A stretch of DNA of 64,000 bases from Burkholderiales bacterium. Lineage in GTDB: Bacteria > Pseudomonadota > Gammaproteobacteria > Burkholderiales > Burkholderiaceae_C. The stretch lies in the NCBI GenBank assembly GCA_016000265.1, contig JAECRL010000016.1, forward strand, positions 1 through 64,000, read 5' to 3'. The translations under genes were made by a program, and so were the position numbers. The notes below the pieces were generated by a model that ran no database searches, was not told where the DNA came from, and worked only from the letters and a program-made list of their open reading frames with translations. Position 1 is the stretch's first letter. The number at the start of each line of letters is the position of its first letter. Below are positions 47,759-61,957 of this stretch, one piece after another.

Positions 47759-48726
47759 TGACCAGCGGCCTCTGGGTTGCGCGGGGGACGGGGCGCACGC
47801 GGCGCTTTGGCACGCGGCGCCTTGAGCTGCTTTTTGAGCTGGCGCTCCGCCTCGGCGGCCTCGTCGGCGGCGCGCCAGGCCTCGAACTGCGCGGGCGTCT
47901 CCAGGGTGATGCGACCCAGGATGGCGCTGCGGAAGTCGTTGATGATGATCTCGGCGGCCTTCTGCATGTTGACCCGCCCGCCCGACATGACCGCGCCGCG
48001 TTTGCGCCCGATCTCGGTGAGGATCACGTCGTCGTGCAGGCCGGGCAGGGCGTCGACGTCTTCAAGCCGGTAACGCGCCGCCAGCAGCTGCGGGTAGCGG
48101 CCCTTGAGGCTGTTGACCAGCTCCAGCGCAACCTCTTCTTCGTCGTAGGCGTTGCGGCCCACGGCGCCGCTGCCGGCCAGGTGGTAGCCGCTCTTTTCCA
48201 CCACGATCTTGGGCCACAGCATGCCGGGCGTGTCGAACAGGTAGAAGTCGCTGGCCAGGTTGATGCGCTGCTCGATGCGCGTGACGCCCGCTTCGTCGCC
48301 CGTCTTGGCGGCCTTCTTGCCCACCAGGGTGTTGAGCAGCGTGGACTTGCCCACGTTGGGGATGCCGCAGATCAGCACGCGCAGGGGCTTGGCCATGCCG
48401 CCGCGGTGGGGGGCCAGCTCGCGGCAGGCCGCAATCAGGCGCTGGGCGGGGGCGGTGTCGCCGGCGTCCAGCGCGATGGCGCCGGTGTCGCTCTGGGCGC
48501 GGTACCAGGCCAGCCAGGCTTCGGTCTGCTCGGGGTCGGCCAGGTCCTGCTTGTTGAGGACCTTGAGCTTGCGGCGCGTGCCGGTCATCTCCGCGAGCAT
48601 CGGGTTGGCGCTGGAGCCGGGCAGGCGCGCATCCAGCAGCTCGATGACCACATCGATGTCCTTGATGCGTTCGAGGATGGCTTTCTTGGTCACGTTCATG
48701 TGACCGGGGAACCATTGGATGGCCAT
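47755..48726 (-). CDS. ylqF: ribosome biogenesis GTPase YlqF/RbgA family
   Basis: MAIQWFPGHMNVTKKAILERIKDIDVVIELLDARLPGSSANPML; GIPNVGKSTLLNTLVGK; circularly permuted GTPase motif order. Confidence 0.93.
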   Translation of the reverse strand: MAIQWFPGHMNVTKKAILERIKDIDVVIELLDARLPGSSANPMLAEMTGTRRKLKVLNKQDLADPEQTEAWLAWYRAQSDTGAIALDAGDTAPAQRLIAACRELAPHRGGMAKPLRVLICGIPNVGKSTLLNTLVGKKAAKTGDEAGVTRIEQRINLASDFYLFDTPGMLWPKIVVEKSGYHLAGSGAVGRNAYDEEEVALELVNSLKGRYPQLLAARYRLEDVDALPGLHDDVILTEIGRKRGAVMSGGRVNMQKAAEIIINDFRSAILGRITLETPAQFEAWRAADEAAEAERQLKKQLKAPRAKAPRAPRPPRNPEAAGQ

Positions 48727-48765
48727 CGGCGGGGGCTTTCGGGGTCTCGGGCTGGGGGAAGGGGC

Positions 48766-49764
48766 TCAGGCGTGATTGTCAGGGCAAGCGGGCCCGGCGT
48801 TGACGTGCTGGTTCAGCCAGGTGGTGACCAGGCGCGGGTCGTTGAGCGTGCGCACGCCCTGGTAGGCCAATTCGGCCTGCGGGTGGCGCCGGCGCAGGAA
48901 GTTCAGCCACTGCTTGAGTCGGCCAGCCTGGTGGCGGGGCTCGGCGCGGCCCTGGATCAGGCGCCAGTATCGGTGCACCAGGGGCTGCAGCGCATCCCAG
49001 TCGGCCCAGGTGCGCCCGGCGTCGCCAGGGCAGGGCGGCGCACCCAGTTCGGCGCGGATGGCCAGCGCCAGGCCCGGGTCGGCCACCATGCCGCGGCCCA
49101 GCATCAGCGCGCTGCAGCCGCTTTCGCTCAGGCAGCGGCGGGCGTCGGCCACGCTCCAGATCTCGCCATTGGCCACCACGGGGATGCGCACTGCCTCGCG
49201 CACCTGGGCGATGCGGGCCCAGTAGGCCGGGGGGCGGTAGCCGTGGGCCTTGGTCCGCCCGTGCACCACCAGCTCGCTGGCGCCGGCGGCCTCGATGGCG
49301 CGGGCGTTGTCTTCGGCGTGGCGGTCGTCGTCGAAGCCCAGTCGCATCTTGGCCGACACCACCGTGCCCGCGGGCACGGCCTGGCGAACCGCGCGCACGA
49401 TGCGGTGCACGTGCTCCGGGTCCTGCAACAGCGCCGCGCCCCCACCATGGCGGTTCACCACCTTGGCGGGGCAGCCGAAGTTCAGGTCCACGCCGGGCGA
49501 GCCCATCTCGGCGAGCCGCGCGGCGTTGGCCGCCAGCCGCTCGGGGTCGGAGCCCAGCAGCTGGCCCCGCACCGGCACGCCGGCCTGCGTGCGACCGGCG
49601 TTGCCCAACTCCGGCATCACCCGGCGGAAGGCGCGCTCGGGCAAGACGGTGTCGGTGACCCGGATGAATTCGGACACGCAGCGGTCGACGCCACCGGCCC
49701 TCGTGAGGATGTCACGCAGGGGGGCGTCAAGCAGGCCCTCCATGGGCGCAAGCAGGATCAGCAT
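48766..49764 (-). CDS. dusC: tRNA-dihydrouridine synthase (DusC-like)
   Basis: MLILLAPMEGLLDAPLRDILTRAGGVDRCVSEF...GVDLNFGCPAKVVNRHGGGAALL. Confidence 0.9.
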   Translation of the reverse strand: MLILLAPMEGLLDAPLRDILTRAGGVDRCVSEFIRVTDTVLPERAFRRVMPELGNAGRTQAGVPVRGQLLGSDPERLAANAARLAEMGSPGVDLNFGCPAKVVNRHGGGAALLQDPEHVHRIVRAVRQAVPAGTVVSAKMRLGFDDDRHAEDNARAIEAAGASELVVHGRTKAHGYRPPAYWARIAQVREAVRIPVVANGEIWSVADARRCLSESGCSALMLGRGMVADPGLALAIRAELGAPPCPGDAGRTWADWDALQPLVHRYWRLIQGRAEPRHQAGRLKQWLNFLRRRHPQAELAYQGVRTLNDPRLVTTWLNQHVNAGPACPDNHA

Positions 49765-49903
49765 GGGGCAGCAGGCGGGAGAATGGGGCCCAACGCGGGG
49801 CACCGAAGGGCGCCAGTGTACGCACCTTGAGCGGCGGCAATTTCGCTTCAAGTTCGCCGTTCAGCCGCCGATACACACTGATCCGCTGCGCCGATTTCAC
49901 ACC

Positions 49904-50785
49904 ATGATCACCGCCACCGAGCCCCTCCGCATCGATGACATCCTCCAGCAGCTGGACCGGGCCCGCGAGAGTGGTCCGCTCAAGAGCATCGTCATCCCCC
50001 CTTGCCCCCAGCTGCTCACGCGCTTGCAAGACGCGATGGCCCAGGCCGAGCCCGACCTCAATGAGGTCGCCCGCATCGCCACCGCGGACGTGGCCATGTC
50101 CGCCACCTTGCTGCGCGCCGCCAACAGCCCCGTCTACGGGGTGGGCCAGCCGGTGCAGACCATCGGCCAGGCCATGAACCGCCTGGGCCTGGACCAGGCG
50201 GCCACCGTCATGACGGCCTTCCTGGCGCGCGGTGCCCTGCGTGTGACGGCGCCCCAGTTGCAGCGATTCTGGGAGCGCTCCGGCAAGCGCGCGGCGGCGA
50301 TGGCCTTCCTGGCTGAGCGCCTGCCGGGCATGTCGCCCGACGTCGCCTACACCTACGGCCTGTTTTGCCACGTGGGCCTGCCTGTGATGGCCCAGAGCCT
50401 GCGCGGCTACCTGGGCACCATGGTCGAGGCGAACGCCCGCATCGACCGCTCCTACGTGCAGACCGAGAACGCCAACCACCGCACCGACCACGCCGTGGTG
50501 GGCGCGCTGGTGGCCCGACTGTGGCGCCTGTCGCCCACGGTGACCGCCGCCATCCGCCTGCACCACGACCTGGAAGCCCTGCAGGAGCGCAGCGCCGACC
50601 CCGACATCAACACCCTGGTGGCCGTGGGCCTGCTGGCCGAGCACCTCATGCGCCGCCACGAGGGCGTGGAGCCCGACGCCGATTGGCAGCGCCATGGTGC
50701 CTCGGCTCTGAGTTGGCTGGACGTCAGCGAGGGCGACCTGCTGACCTGGTTCGATGAGCTGCTGGAGTCCTTCGACTCGATGTGA
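49904..50785 (+). CDS. HDOD-domain protein
   Basis: LLTRLQDAMAQAEPDLNEVARIATADVAMSATLLRAANSPVYG...TIGQAMNRLGLDQAATVM. Confidence 0.9.
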   Translation: MITATEPLRIDDILQQLDRARESGPLKSIVIPPCPQLLTRLQDAMAQAEPDLNEVARIATADVAMSATLLRAANSPVYGVGQPVQTIGQAMNRLGLDQAATVMTAFLARGALRVTAPQLQRFWERSGKRAAAMAFLAERLPGMSPDVAYTYGLFCHVGLPVMAQSLRGYLGTMVEANARIDRSYVQTENANHRTDHAVVGALVARLWRLSPTVTAAIRLHHDLEALQERSADPDINTLVAVGLLAEHLMRRHEGVEPDADWQRHGASALSWLDVSEGDLLTWFDELLESFDSM

Positions 50786-50878
50786 GCGCGCCGGGGTCGC
50801 GCCCGCCGTCACCCACTCCCGATAAGATCGCCCGCGCGGCCACCCGGCTGCTTGAGACGAACAAATGGGAGAAAGAAG

Positions 50879-51800
50879 ATGGCGGCATCCAGCCTGCTGG
50901 TCCTGATCGACGACATCGCCACCGTGCTGGACGATGTCGCGCTGATGTCCAAGGTGGCCACCAAGAAGACCGCGGGCGTGCTGGGCGACGACCTCGCCCT
51001 CAACGCGCAGCAGGTCTCGGGCATCCGCGCCGAGCGTGAGCTGCCGGTCGTGTGGGCCGTGGCCAAGGGCTCGGTTCGCAACAAGGTCATCCTCGTGCCC
51101 GCGGCGCTGGCCATCAGCGCCGCGGCGCCCTGGGCCGTCACGCCCCTGCTGATGTTCGGTGGCGCCTTCCTGTGCTTCGAAGGCGTGGAAAAGCTCCTGC
51201 ACCCCTGGTTGCACCGCCAGGAGCAGGCCGCGCACCACGAGGCCCTCACCCACGCCCTCGCCGACGAGCAGGTCGACATGGTGGCCTTCGAGCAAGACAA
51301 GATCCGCGGCGCCGTGCGCACCGACTTCATCTTGTCGGCCGAGATCGTCGCCATCACCCTGGGCACGGTGGCCCATGCGCCTTTCACGCAGCAGGTGCTG
51401 GTGCTCGGTGGCGTGTCGCTCGCGGTCACGGTGGGCGTCTACGGGCTGGTGGCCGCCATCGTCAAGATGGACGACGTGGGGTTGCACCTCAGCCAGGGCG
51501 CCTCGGCCGCGTCGCGCTGGATCGGTCGGGGCCTGCTGGCCGCTGCCCCCAGGTTGATGAAGCTGCTGTCGGTGGTGGGCACCGCGGCCATGTTCCTGGT
51601 GGGGGGGGGCATCTTGCTGCACGGCCTGCCCGGCGCGCACGACGGGGTGCACCACGCGCAACAGGTGGCGGGCACCGTGGCCGCCGTCGGCCCGGTGCTC
51701 TCCGCGCTCACGCCCACCTTGCTCGACGGGCTCACGGGCGTCGTCGGGGGCGTGCTGGCGCTGTCGGGGGTGAGCCTGGTTCAGCGCCTCATCGGCCTGT

Positions 51801-51817
<17 letters not shown>
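50879..51817 (+). CDS. DUF808 (YedI) family membrane protein
   Basis: [43 protein letters not shown]...[34 protein letters not shown]. Confidence 0.93.
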
Positions 51818-53726
<1,909 letters not shown>

Positions 53727-53942
53727 AGAAACAGCTGCAGGACCCGGTCGGCGCCATTCGGCGGCGCCACCCCGGCCCCGGCAAGAGCTGATTCACCCAG
53801 GTGCCCTGTCAGGCAACCTGCATTTTCAGAGTATCCAATAATCCACCGCCATCAAACGATGCGCGTCGGTCTCAATTTCCCCGCTTTTCAAACCCATCCG
53901 TCCTGGAATGCCCCCGCCAGCTCGCGTCACGTTCTGCGGTGT

Positions 53943-54692
53943 TCACTGCGCGGGTTCTGTTTCCTGTCTGGACATGCGTTCCGAGCGGGGAACGTTGAAT
54001 CGTTGGTGGATGAAATCGTAGTCGAGCTCGATGTCGGGGTGGTGCGTCTCTGCCATGAACTGGTAAATCGGGCATTGCGCCGTGCGCAGCCGGTGGTCGA
54101 CCTGTTCGATGTCCATGGAAAACAAGGTAACCGGCACGCCCGGCTGAGCCGACGTCACCACCTTTTGCCCCTGGAAAACATCCTCGAATTGCCAAGCTTT
54201 GTACATGCGGTCCAGCGGTGCGCGCGCGATCAGCAACACATAATCCGTCCCCACCCGGTGGGAAACCAGGGACGTCACCTTGATCATGGCTGGCACGACC
54301 ATCCGCCCCAGCGGCCCATTCTGGGTCACCATCCGGCCCGCCTCCATCATGGATCGGCCATGAAACTGGGGCGGGAGGTCGAATTCGCGCTCGAAGCGCA
54401 GCGGCGTGTTGATGTTCGTGCTCAGGCGCAGCGAGCCCAGGATGCTGCCGTCTTCGTGGGACTCGGCCATCACCAGGACGATGTCGTCACGGAGGTCGTC
54501 GGCTTCGGGCTGGCCCAGTGAGAGCCGCTCCACGAGGCCGGGTTGGTGCCGAGCGTAAGCCTGGCCCCGGTGCTGGCACACGCGCTGAATGTCGTGTTTG
54601 CTGCTGGCGATCCTCACCCGAAAGGGCAAAGGCTGGCTCTCCAAGGCAGCCCGGGTGTAAGGACTGCCAACTCTGACTGTCGGTCTGGACAT
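53943..54692 (-). CDS. FeeM/LuxI-like N-acyl synthase (GNAT superfamily)
   Basis: FRVRIASSKHDIQRVCQHRGQAYARH...ILGSLRLSTN...EAGRMVT (LuxI/FeeM-like E-x-x-R); overall domain size fits the family. Confidence 0.7.
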   Translation of the reverse strand: MSRPTVRVGSPYTRAALESQPLPFRVRIASSKHDIQRVCQHRGQAYARHQPGLVERLSLGQPEADDLRDDIVLVMAESHEDGSILGSLRLSTNINTPLRFEREFDLPPQFHGRSMMEAGRMVTQNGPLGRMVVPAMIKVTSLVSHRVGTDYVLLIARAPLDRMYKAWQFEDVFQGQKVVTSAQPGVPVTLFSMDIEQVDHRLRTAQCPIYQFMAETHHPDIELDYDFIHQRFNVPRSERMSRQETEPAQ

Positions 54693-54840
54693 GACTGCAC
54701 CTCTGGTATCCGTGAACAACGCCTTCGCGAAGCCGCCCGGGGCGGACGGATCGCGCACGGAAAGGAAGCAAGCGGCAGGCCGACCGAACCCTGCTGTGGC
54801 CACGCGCCGCGAGCGCTTGCTGAACACATTCTTACATCAT

Positions 54841-54866
54841 GCGGTGAATTTGTGACAAATTACCGC
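54841..54866. promoter_or_regulatory. 26-bp dyad GCGGT(g)AATTTGT-G-ACAAATTACCGC upstream of the acyl synthase gene
   Basis: 12-bp arms with a single unpaired G. Confidence 0.6.
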
Positions 54867-54933
54867 TTATTGAGGTGCCGTCAAATGCCCGTTTGTCGCA
54901 AATTGGAGAAGCGCCGCGGGCGTGAGGGGGGAT

Positions 54934-55701
54934 TCAGGCCGTCAGCGCATCGTGCAGCGCCTGCAACTCCAGCGTGAGTTTGTGCCTGGCGTCCAGGTGG
55001 ATCATCGGTCGGGCCTGCTGGTGGGATTCCTTGATCTTCACCGAGGCGCTGAGGTAGGGTTGCAAAACCGGCAAGCCTTCGTCGATCAACTCCTGCACCA
55101 GTTTCTGCGGCAGGGACGCACGCGGTTGAAACTGATTGACCACGATGCCCGCGACCCGCAGGTCCTCGTTGTGGTCGGCCTGGATTTCCTGGACGTTGTC
55201 CATCAGCGTGTAGAGCGCGCGCCGGGAGAAATCGTCGCAATCAAAGGGTATCAGGCAGCCCTCGCAGGCGATCAGCGCCGAGCGGGTGTAGAAATTCAAG
55301 GCTGGGGGCGTGTCGACGTAGATTCGGTCGTAAGACGCGCTGATTTCGCTCAGCGCGTCGCGCAGCTTGTAGATCTTGTAGCGCGATTCGAGTTTCGCGT
55401 GCAGCTCGTCGAGCGTCGGGTGCGAGGGCAGCAGGCTGAGCCCTTCCCAGGGGGTGTCGATGATGTGATCGAGCACGTCCTGGGGTTTGGCGGTGAATTT
55501 CAGCGTCTGCTCGAAAAACGCCGCGGCGCTCTGGCTGGCGTCCTCCTGCTCGCGCCCCATCAGGTATTGGGTGGAGTTGCCCTGGGGGTCCAGGTCGACC
55601 ACCAGGGTGCGCAGCCCCCGGGCGGCGCTGATGGCCGCGAGGTTGCAGGTGATCGTCGACTTGCCGACGCCACCTTTTTGATTGAAGACGACGTATCGCA
55701 T
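54934..55701 (-). CDS. ParA-family ATPase
   Basis: MRYVVFNQKGGVGKSTITCNLAAISAARGLRTLVVDLDPQGNSTQYL. Confidence 0.93.
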   Translation of the reverse strand: MRYVVFNQKGGVGKSTITCNLAAISAARGLRTLVVDLDPQGNSTQYLMGREQEDASQSAAAFFEQTLKFTAKPQDVLDHIIDTPWEGLSLLPSHPTLDELHAKLESRYKIYKLRDALSEISASYDRIYVDTPPALNFYTRSALIACEGCLIPFDCDDFSRRALYTLMDNVQEIQADHNEDLRVAGIVVNQFQPRASLPQKLVQELIDEGLPVLQPYLSASVKIKESHQQARPMIHLDARHKLTLELQALHDALTA

Positions 55702-55824
55702 GGTGACGCTTTCCTTCATTCGGGGATGTGGATCGCATTGTGCACCGCAGCAAGCGAAACAGCCGACCACCTGGGCAGGTGAATCGGCTGTGGGAGACGG
55801 GGTGAGCGCGCAAAGGCGCGGCGG

Positions 55825-56085
55825 TCAGCGGCTGGCTTCGGGCAGCTCGATCTTGACTTCCAGCACCTCCAGGTCGCCCTGTCGCTCCATGGACACCTTG
55901 ATGTCGTCCGGGTTGATGGAGACGTACTTGGAGATCACGGCCACCAGTTCGCGCTGCAGGTCGGGCAGGTAGTTGGGGCTGTGGCTGCGACCGTTGCGCT
56001 CGTGGGCCAGGATGAGCTGCAGGCGCTCCTTGGCCACCGTGGCGGTCTGCTTCTTTTCACCGAGGAAGAAGGAGAGGAATCCCAT
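55825..56085 (-). CDS. minE: cell division topological specificity factor MinE
   Basis: [55 protein letters not shown]. Confidence 0.96.
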   Translation of the reverse strand: MGFLSFFLGEKKQTATVAKERLQLILAHERNGRSHSPNYLPDLQRELVAVISKYVSINPDDIKVSMERQGDLEVLEVKIELPEASR

Positions 56086-56090
56086 GGCGT

Positions 56091-56906
56091 TCACTTGCCT
56101 CCGAACAGGCGCTTGAAGAAGCCGGGCTTCTCGGCCTCGATGAAGCGCAGGGGCTTGTCCTGGCCCAGGAAGCGGTCGATGACGTCGCTGTAGGCTTCGG
56201 CCACGTCGGTGCCCTTCATGTGGATGGCCGGCACGCCCTGGTTGGAGGCGTTGAGCACGGTCTCGGACTCGGGGATCACGCCAATCAGCTTGACGCGCAG
56301 GATCTCGTGCACGTCGTCGAGCGAGAGCATCTGCCCGCCTTCGACGCGGTTGGGGTTGTATCGCGTGATGAGCAGGTGCTCCTTGATCGGGTCGGCCCCG
56401 TCTTGCGCGCGCTTGGTCTTGCTGTTGAGCATGCCCAGGATGCGGTCGGAGTCGCGCACCGAGGACACCTCGGGGTTGGTCACCACGATGGCCTCGTCGG
56501 CGAAGTGCATGGCCATGAGCGCGCCGGTTTCGATGCCGGCGGGGGAGTCACACACGATGTACTCGAAGCCCATGTCGCCCAGGTCCTTGAGCACCTTCTC
56601 GACGCCTTCTTGCGTGAGGGCTTCCTTGTCGCGCGTTTGCGAGGCGGCCAGCACGAAGAGGTTCTCGCACTGCTTGTCCTTGATGAGGGCCTGGTTCAGG
56701 TTGGCCTCGCCGTGGATCACGTTGATGAGGTCGTAGACCACGCGGCGCTCGCAACCCATGATGAGGTCGAGGTTGCGCAGGCCGACGTCGAAGTCGATGA
56801 CGGCGGTCTTGTGGCCGCGCAGGGCCAGGCCCGATGCAAACGAGGCGCTGGTGGTCGTCTTGCCGACGCCGCCTTTGCCGGAAGTCACGACGATGATCTT
56901 GGCCAT
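56091..56906 (-). CDS. minD: septum site-determining ATPase MinD
   Basis: [60 protein letters not shown]-terminal membrane-targeting FFKRLFGGK. Confidence 0.97.
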   Translation of the reverse strand: MAKIIVVTSGKGGVGKTTTSASFASGLALRGHKTAVIDFDVGLRNLDLIMGCERRVVYDLINVIHGEANLNQALIKDKQCENLFVLAASQTRDKEALTQEGVEKVLKDLGDMGFEYIVCDSPAGIETGALMAMHFADEAIVVTNPEVSSVRDSDRILGMLNSKTKRAQDGADPIKEHLLITRYNPNRVEGGQMLSLDDVHEILRVKLIGVIPESETVLNASNQGVPAIHMKGTDVAEAYSDVIDRFLGQDKPLRFIEAEKPGFFKRLFGGK

Positions 56907-56946
56907 GTGAGGGCGGTCCTTTCAGTGGATCTGTGCTGGGATGGGG

Positions 56947-57711
56947 TCAGGCGATGGGCTCGAAGACGAGCCGCTCACCTTCGAGTCGGATCTGGGCGGG
57001 CTTGCCGCGAACGGAGTCGGGCAGCGGGGTTTCGGTGGTGCGGTAGGTGCCGGCGATGGACAGCAGCTCGGGCTCCATGCAGGCCGCGAAGATGCGCGCT
57101 TCGGTGTTGCCCTTGGCGCCGGCGATGGCCTTGCCGCGCAGCGGCGCGTAGACGTGGATGCTGCCGTCGGCGATGACCTCGGCGCCGTGGTTGACCAGGG
57201 CCGTGATGATGAGGTCGCCGCCCTTGGCGTAGACCTGCTGGCCGGAGCGCAGCGGCTTGTCGATGATGAGCGTGTGGCCGCCCACGGGGACCTCGACGGG
57301 CACCTCCACCCGCACCTCGCGCACCACCTCCTTGACGACCTCACGCACGACCTCGACGGTCTCGATGCGGCTGGCGCTGGCCGAGCCATCGGGCGCTTCG
57401 GCCAGGCCCGCGGCACGGGCGGCGTCGCCTTGCTTGCGGGTGGCGCCGCGCACGGCCACGGGCTTGAGCTTGTGCTGCGTCAGCAGCGCGATCAGGGCGG
57501 GGAAGTCGATGGCGACGTCCAAGCTGGCCAGGTGGGTCAGGTCGATGACCACGGGCTCGCCATCGAACAGGTCGGGGGAGTCGCCGAAGCGGTCCTTCAT
57601 GGCCTGCGCCAGCAAGCTCAGGTTGCCGGTCTTGAGCAGGAAGGCTTCCAGCGTCAGCGAGGCGCTCTTGATGTCGAACAAGGCGGGTGCGTTGGCGGAA
57701 GAAGCGGTCAT
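56947..57711 (-). CDS. minC: septum site-determining protein MinC
   Basis: C-terminal GDLIITALVNHGAEVIADGSIHVYAPLRGKAIAGAKGNTEARIFAACMEPELLSIAGTY; operon with minDE. Confidence 0.96.
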   Translation of the reverse strand: MTASSANAPALFDIKSASLTLEAFLLKTGNLSLLAQAMKDRFGDSPDLFDGEPVVIDLTHLASLDVAIDFPALIALLTQHKLKPVAVRGATRKQGDAARAAGLAEAPDGSASASRIETVEVVREVVKEVVREVRVEVPVEVPVGGHTLIIDKPLRSGQQVYAKGGDLIITALVNHGAEVIADGSIHVYAPLRGKAIAGAKGNTEARIFAACMEPELLSIAGTYRTTETPLPDSVRGKPAQIRLEGERLVFEPIA

Positions 57712-57800
57712 GGACGGCGGCGCGGGTAAAGCGTGAAGTTTAAGGCAGGGCAGGGTGCATTCCAGTCGCCTCGCTTCGGCGCGATACTCTTTGGCAGAGG

Positions 57801-59060
57801 ATGGATGCCTGCATGATCGACAAAGGAACCCTGGCGGCCGAGCCGGTGGCGTTGGCCGTGGCCCTGGGGGCCGGGCTCTTGATTGGCCTGGAGCGTGAGC
57901 GTCGCAAGGGCGAGGGCGACGACCGAGGCGCAGCCGGCCTGCGCACCTTCATGGTCACGGCGTTGGCCGGGGCGATGGGGCAGATCCTGTCCTTGCACCT
58001 GGCGGCCGTGGTGCTGGCCGGCGTGGCCTTGCTGGCCGGCCTGTCGTACTGGCGCTCGCGCTCCCAGGACCCGGGCCTGACCACCGAGGTGGCCTTGCTG
58101 GCCACGGCGCTCATCGGCATGCTGGCCGTGCCGCAGCCGGCCCTGGCGGCGGGGGCGGCGGTGGTCCTGGCGGTCGTGCTGGCCGCCCGCGACCGACTGC
58201 ATCGCTTCGCCACGCAATGGCTCAGCGAAGCCGAGATGCACGATGCGCTGATGCTCGCTGCGCTCTTGCTGATCTTGCTGCCGCTCATGCCCACGCAGCC
58301 GCTGGCTTGGCTGGGCGGCTTGTCGGCGCGCCGGATGCTCACCCTGCTGGTGGCCATCCTCATGATGCAGGCCCTCAGCCACGTGGCGCAGCGCCTGCTG
58401 GGCGCGCGCGCCGGTTTGCCCCTCTCGGGCCTGCTGGGCGGCTTCGTCTCCAGCACCGCCACCATCACCGCCATGGGCGGACGTGTGCGCGGCGGCCTGG
58501 CTCCCTTGAGCCTGGCTTGCAGCGCGGCGGTGCTGTCGTCGGCGGCCACCTGGATGCAGGTGGTGCTGATGGCTTCGGTGGTGGCGCCCCGGGCCTTGTC
58601 CGAGTGGCTGCCGATGGTGCTGGTGGGCGTGGTGCCGCCTTTGCTGATCGGTGGGCTGCTGTGGCGCCAGGCGCCGGATGCGCCACCCGCCGTGCTGTTG
58701 CCCGGGCGGCCGGTTTTGCGCCTGCGCGAGGCGGCAACCGTGGGAGCCTTGCTGATCGCCGGCGCCGTGGTCGTCAACCTCGCGCAGCAGCACGGCGACA
58801 TGGGCCTGATGCTGGGCACCGCCGTGGCGGCCGTCGCGGACGCGCACGCCCCGATGGTGGCCTTGATGTCGATGAGCGGAGGCGGGCAGATTGCTCCGCA
58901 GCTGGCGATGTCGGGGGTCTTGCTGGCCATCTCGGTCAACAGCGTGACCCGCAGCGTGGCAGCCTGGTTGGCGGGCGGACGGGCGTATGGGCTGGGTGTG
59001 GCGGCGGCCTTGGCGCTGAACCTGGCGCTGGCCTGGTTGTGGCACCTGGGGATGAGGTGA
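57801..59060 (+). CDS. MgtC/SapB-DUF4010 family membrane protein
   Basis: LAVALGAGLLIGLERERRKGEGDDRGAAGLRTFMVTALAGAMG; C-terminal DUF4010-like TM block. Confidence 0.9.
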   Translation: MDACMIDKGTLAAEPVALAVALGAGLLIGLERERRKGEGDDRGAAGLRTFMVTALAGAMGQILSLHLAAVVLAGVALLAGLSYWRSRSQDPGLTTEVALLATALIGMLAVPQPALAAGAAVVLAVVLAARDRLHRFATQWLSEAEMHDALMLAALLLILLPLMPTQPLAWLGGLSARRMLTLLVAILMMQALSHVAQRLLGARAGLPLSGLLGGFVSSTATITAMGGRVRGGLAPLSLACSAAVLSSAATWMQVVLMASVVAPRALSEWLPMVLVGVVPPLLIGGLLWRQAPDAPPAVLLPGRPVLRLREAATVGALLIAGAVVVNLAQQHGDMGLMLGTAVAAVADAHAPMVALMSMSGGGQIAPQLAMSGVLLAISVNSVTRSVAAWLAGGRAYGLGVAAALALNLALAWLWHLGMR

Positions 59061-59463
59061 TGCCGGTTCGCTGGCCTGGGCGTGTTTTTCACACGACAAA
59101 AAGAGCACCTCGGTGGGGCGGGCGGGACGCAGGCATCAACCATTCGGGTGAGCGTTAACCGGTCGATACAACTGAATCCCTCAGGGTCATGCGCTTGAAC
59201 CTAAGCTGCACGGGCAGTTTGGATCAGGCGCCGACCTCCGCAGTCCCGGCGTCTGACCCAGCGTGATCGGCCTCGCCTTGCATGCCCTGTGGCCTGCGTG
59301 GAACGAAGGCAGACACCGCCAGATCAGGGAGTCTTCATCTTGACGTTTGCTGACCGCCCGGCCTCGCCAGGCGGTGGGCCTCTGCGCGTGCTGTTGCGCA
59401 GTGCGGGTGCATCCACCTTGATGCTGTGCGTGCGAAACCCCACCGGGCCGTTCGGGTGCGTCG

Positions 59464-59481
59464 GCTGGCCTTGAGGCCAGC
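59464..59481 (+). repeat. perfect palindrome GCTGGCCT-TG-AGGCCAGC in the leader of the S8 peptidase gene
   Basis: 8-bp arms, 2-nt spacer, about 70 nt upstream of the ATG. Confidence 0.6.
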
Positions 59482-59548
59482 GCGCCCGTCGCCCTGTGTT
59501 CGGTGTGGTTTGGATCCGATTTCAACCATCAAAACTTGGGAACGCATC

Positions 59549-61813
<2,265 letters not shown>

Positions 61814-61835
61814 ATTCGGCAGGATCACCTGACGC

Positions 61836-61859
61836 GGGCCCTTCGGGGCCCTTTTTTTT
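61836..61859 (+). terminator. rho-independent terminator after the S8 peptidase gene
   Basis: GGGCCC-TTCG-GGGCCC followed by eight T. Confidence 0.95.
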
Positions 61860-61957
61860 GCCTCCGCTTGTGCATTCAAGTCAGCAGCGCGGTCGACCGC
61901 TGCCTCAGCCGCAGGCGCCCTCGCACGCTTGATGGGCGTGCCCCCCGCGGTGCAGGC

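Noticed and set aside
43439-47761. 1440-aa plus-strand ORF
   Set aside because: Antisense to the TonB receptor, DUF2946, NYN and helicase genes; biased composition and no domain motifs.
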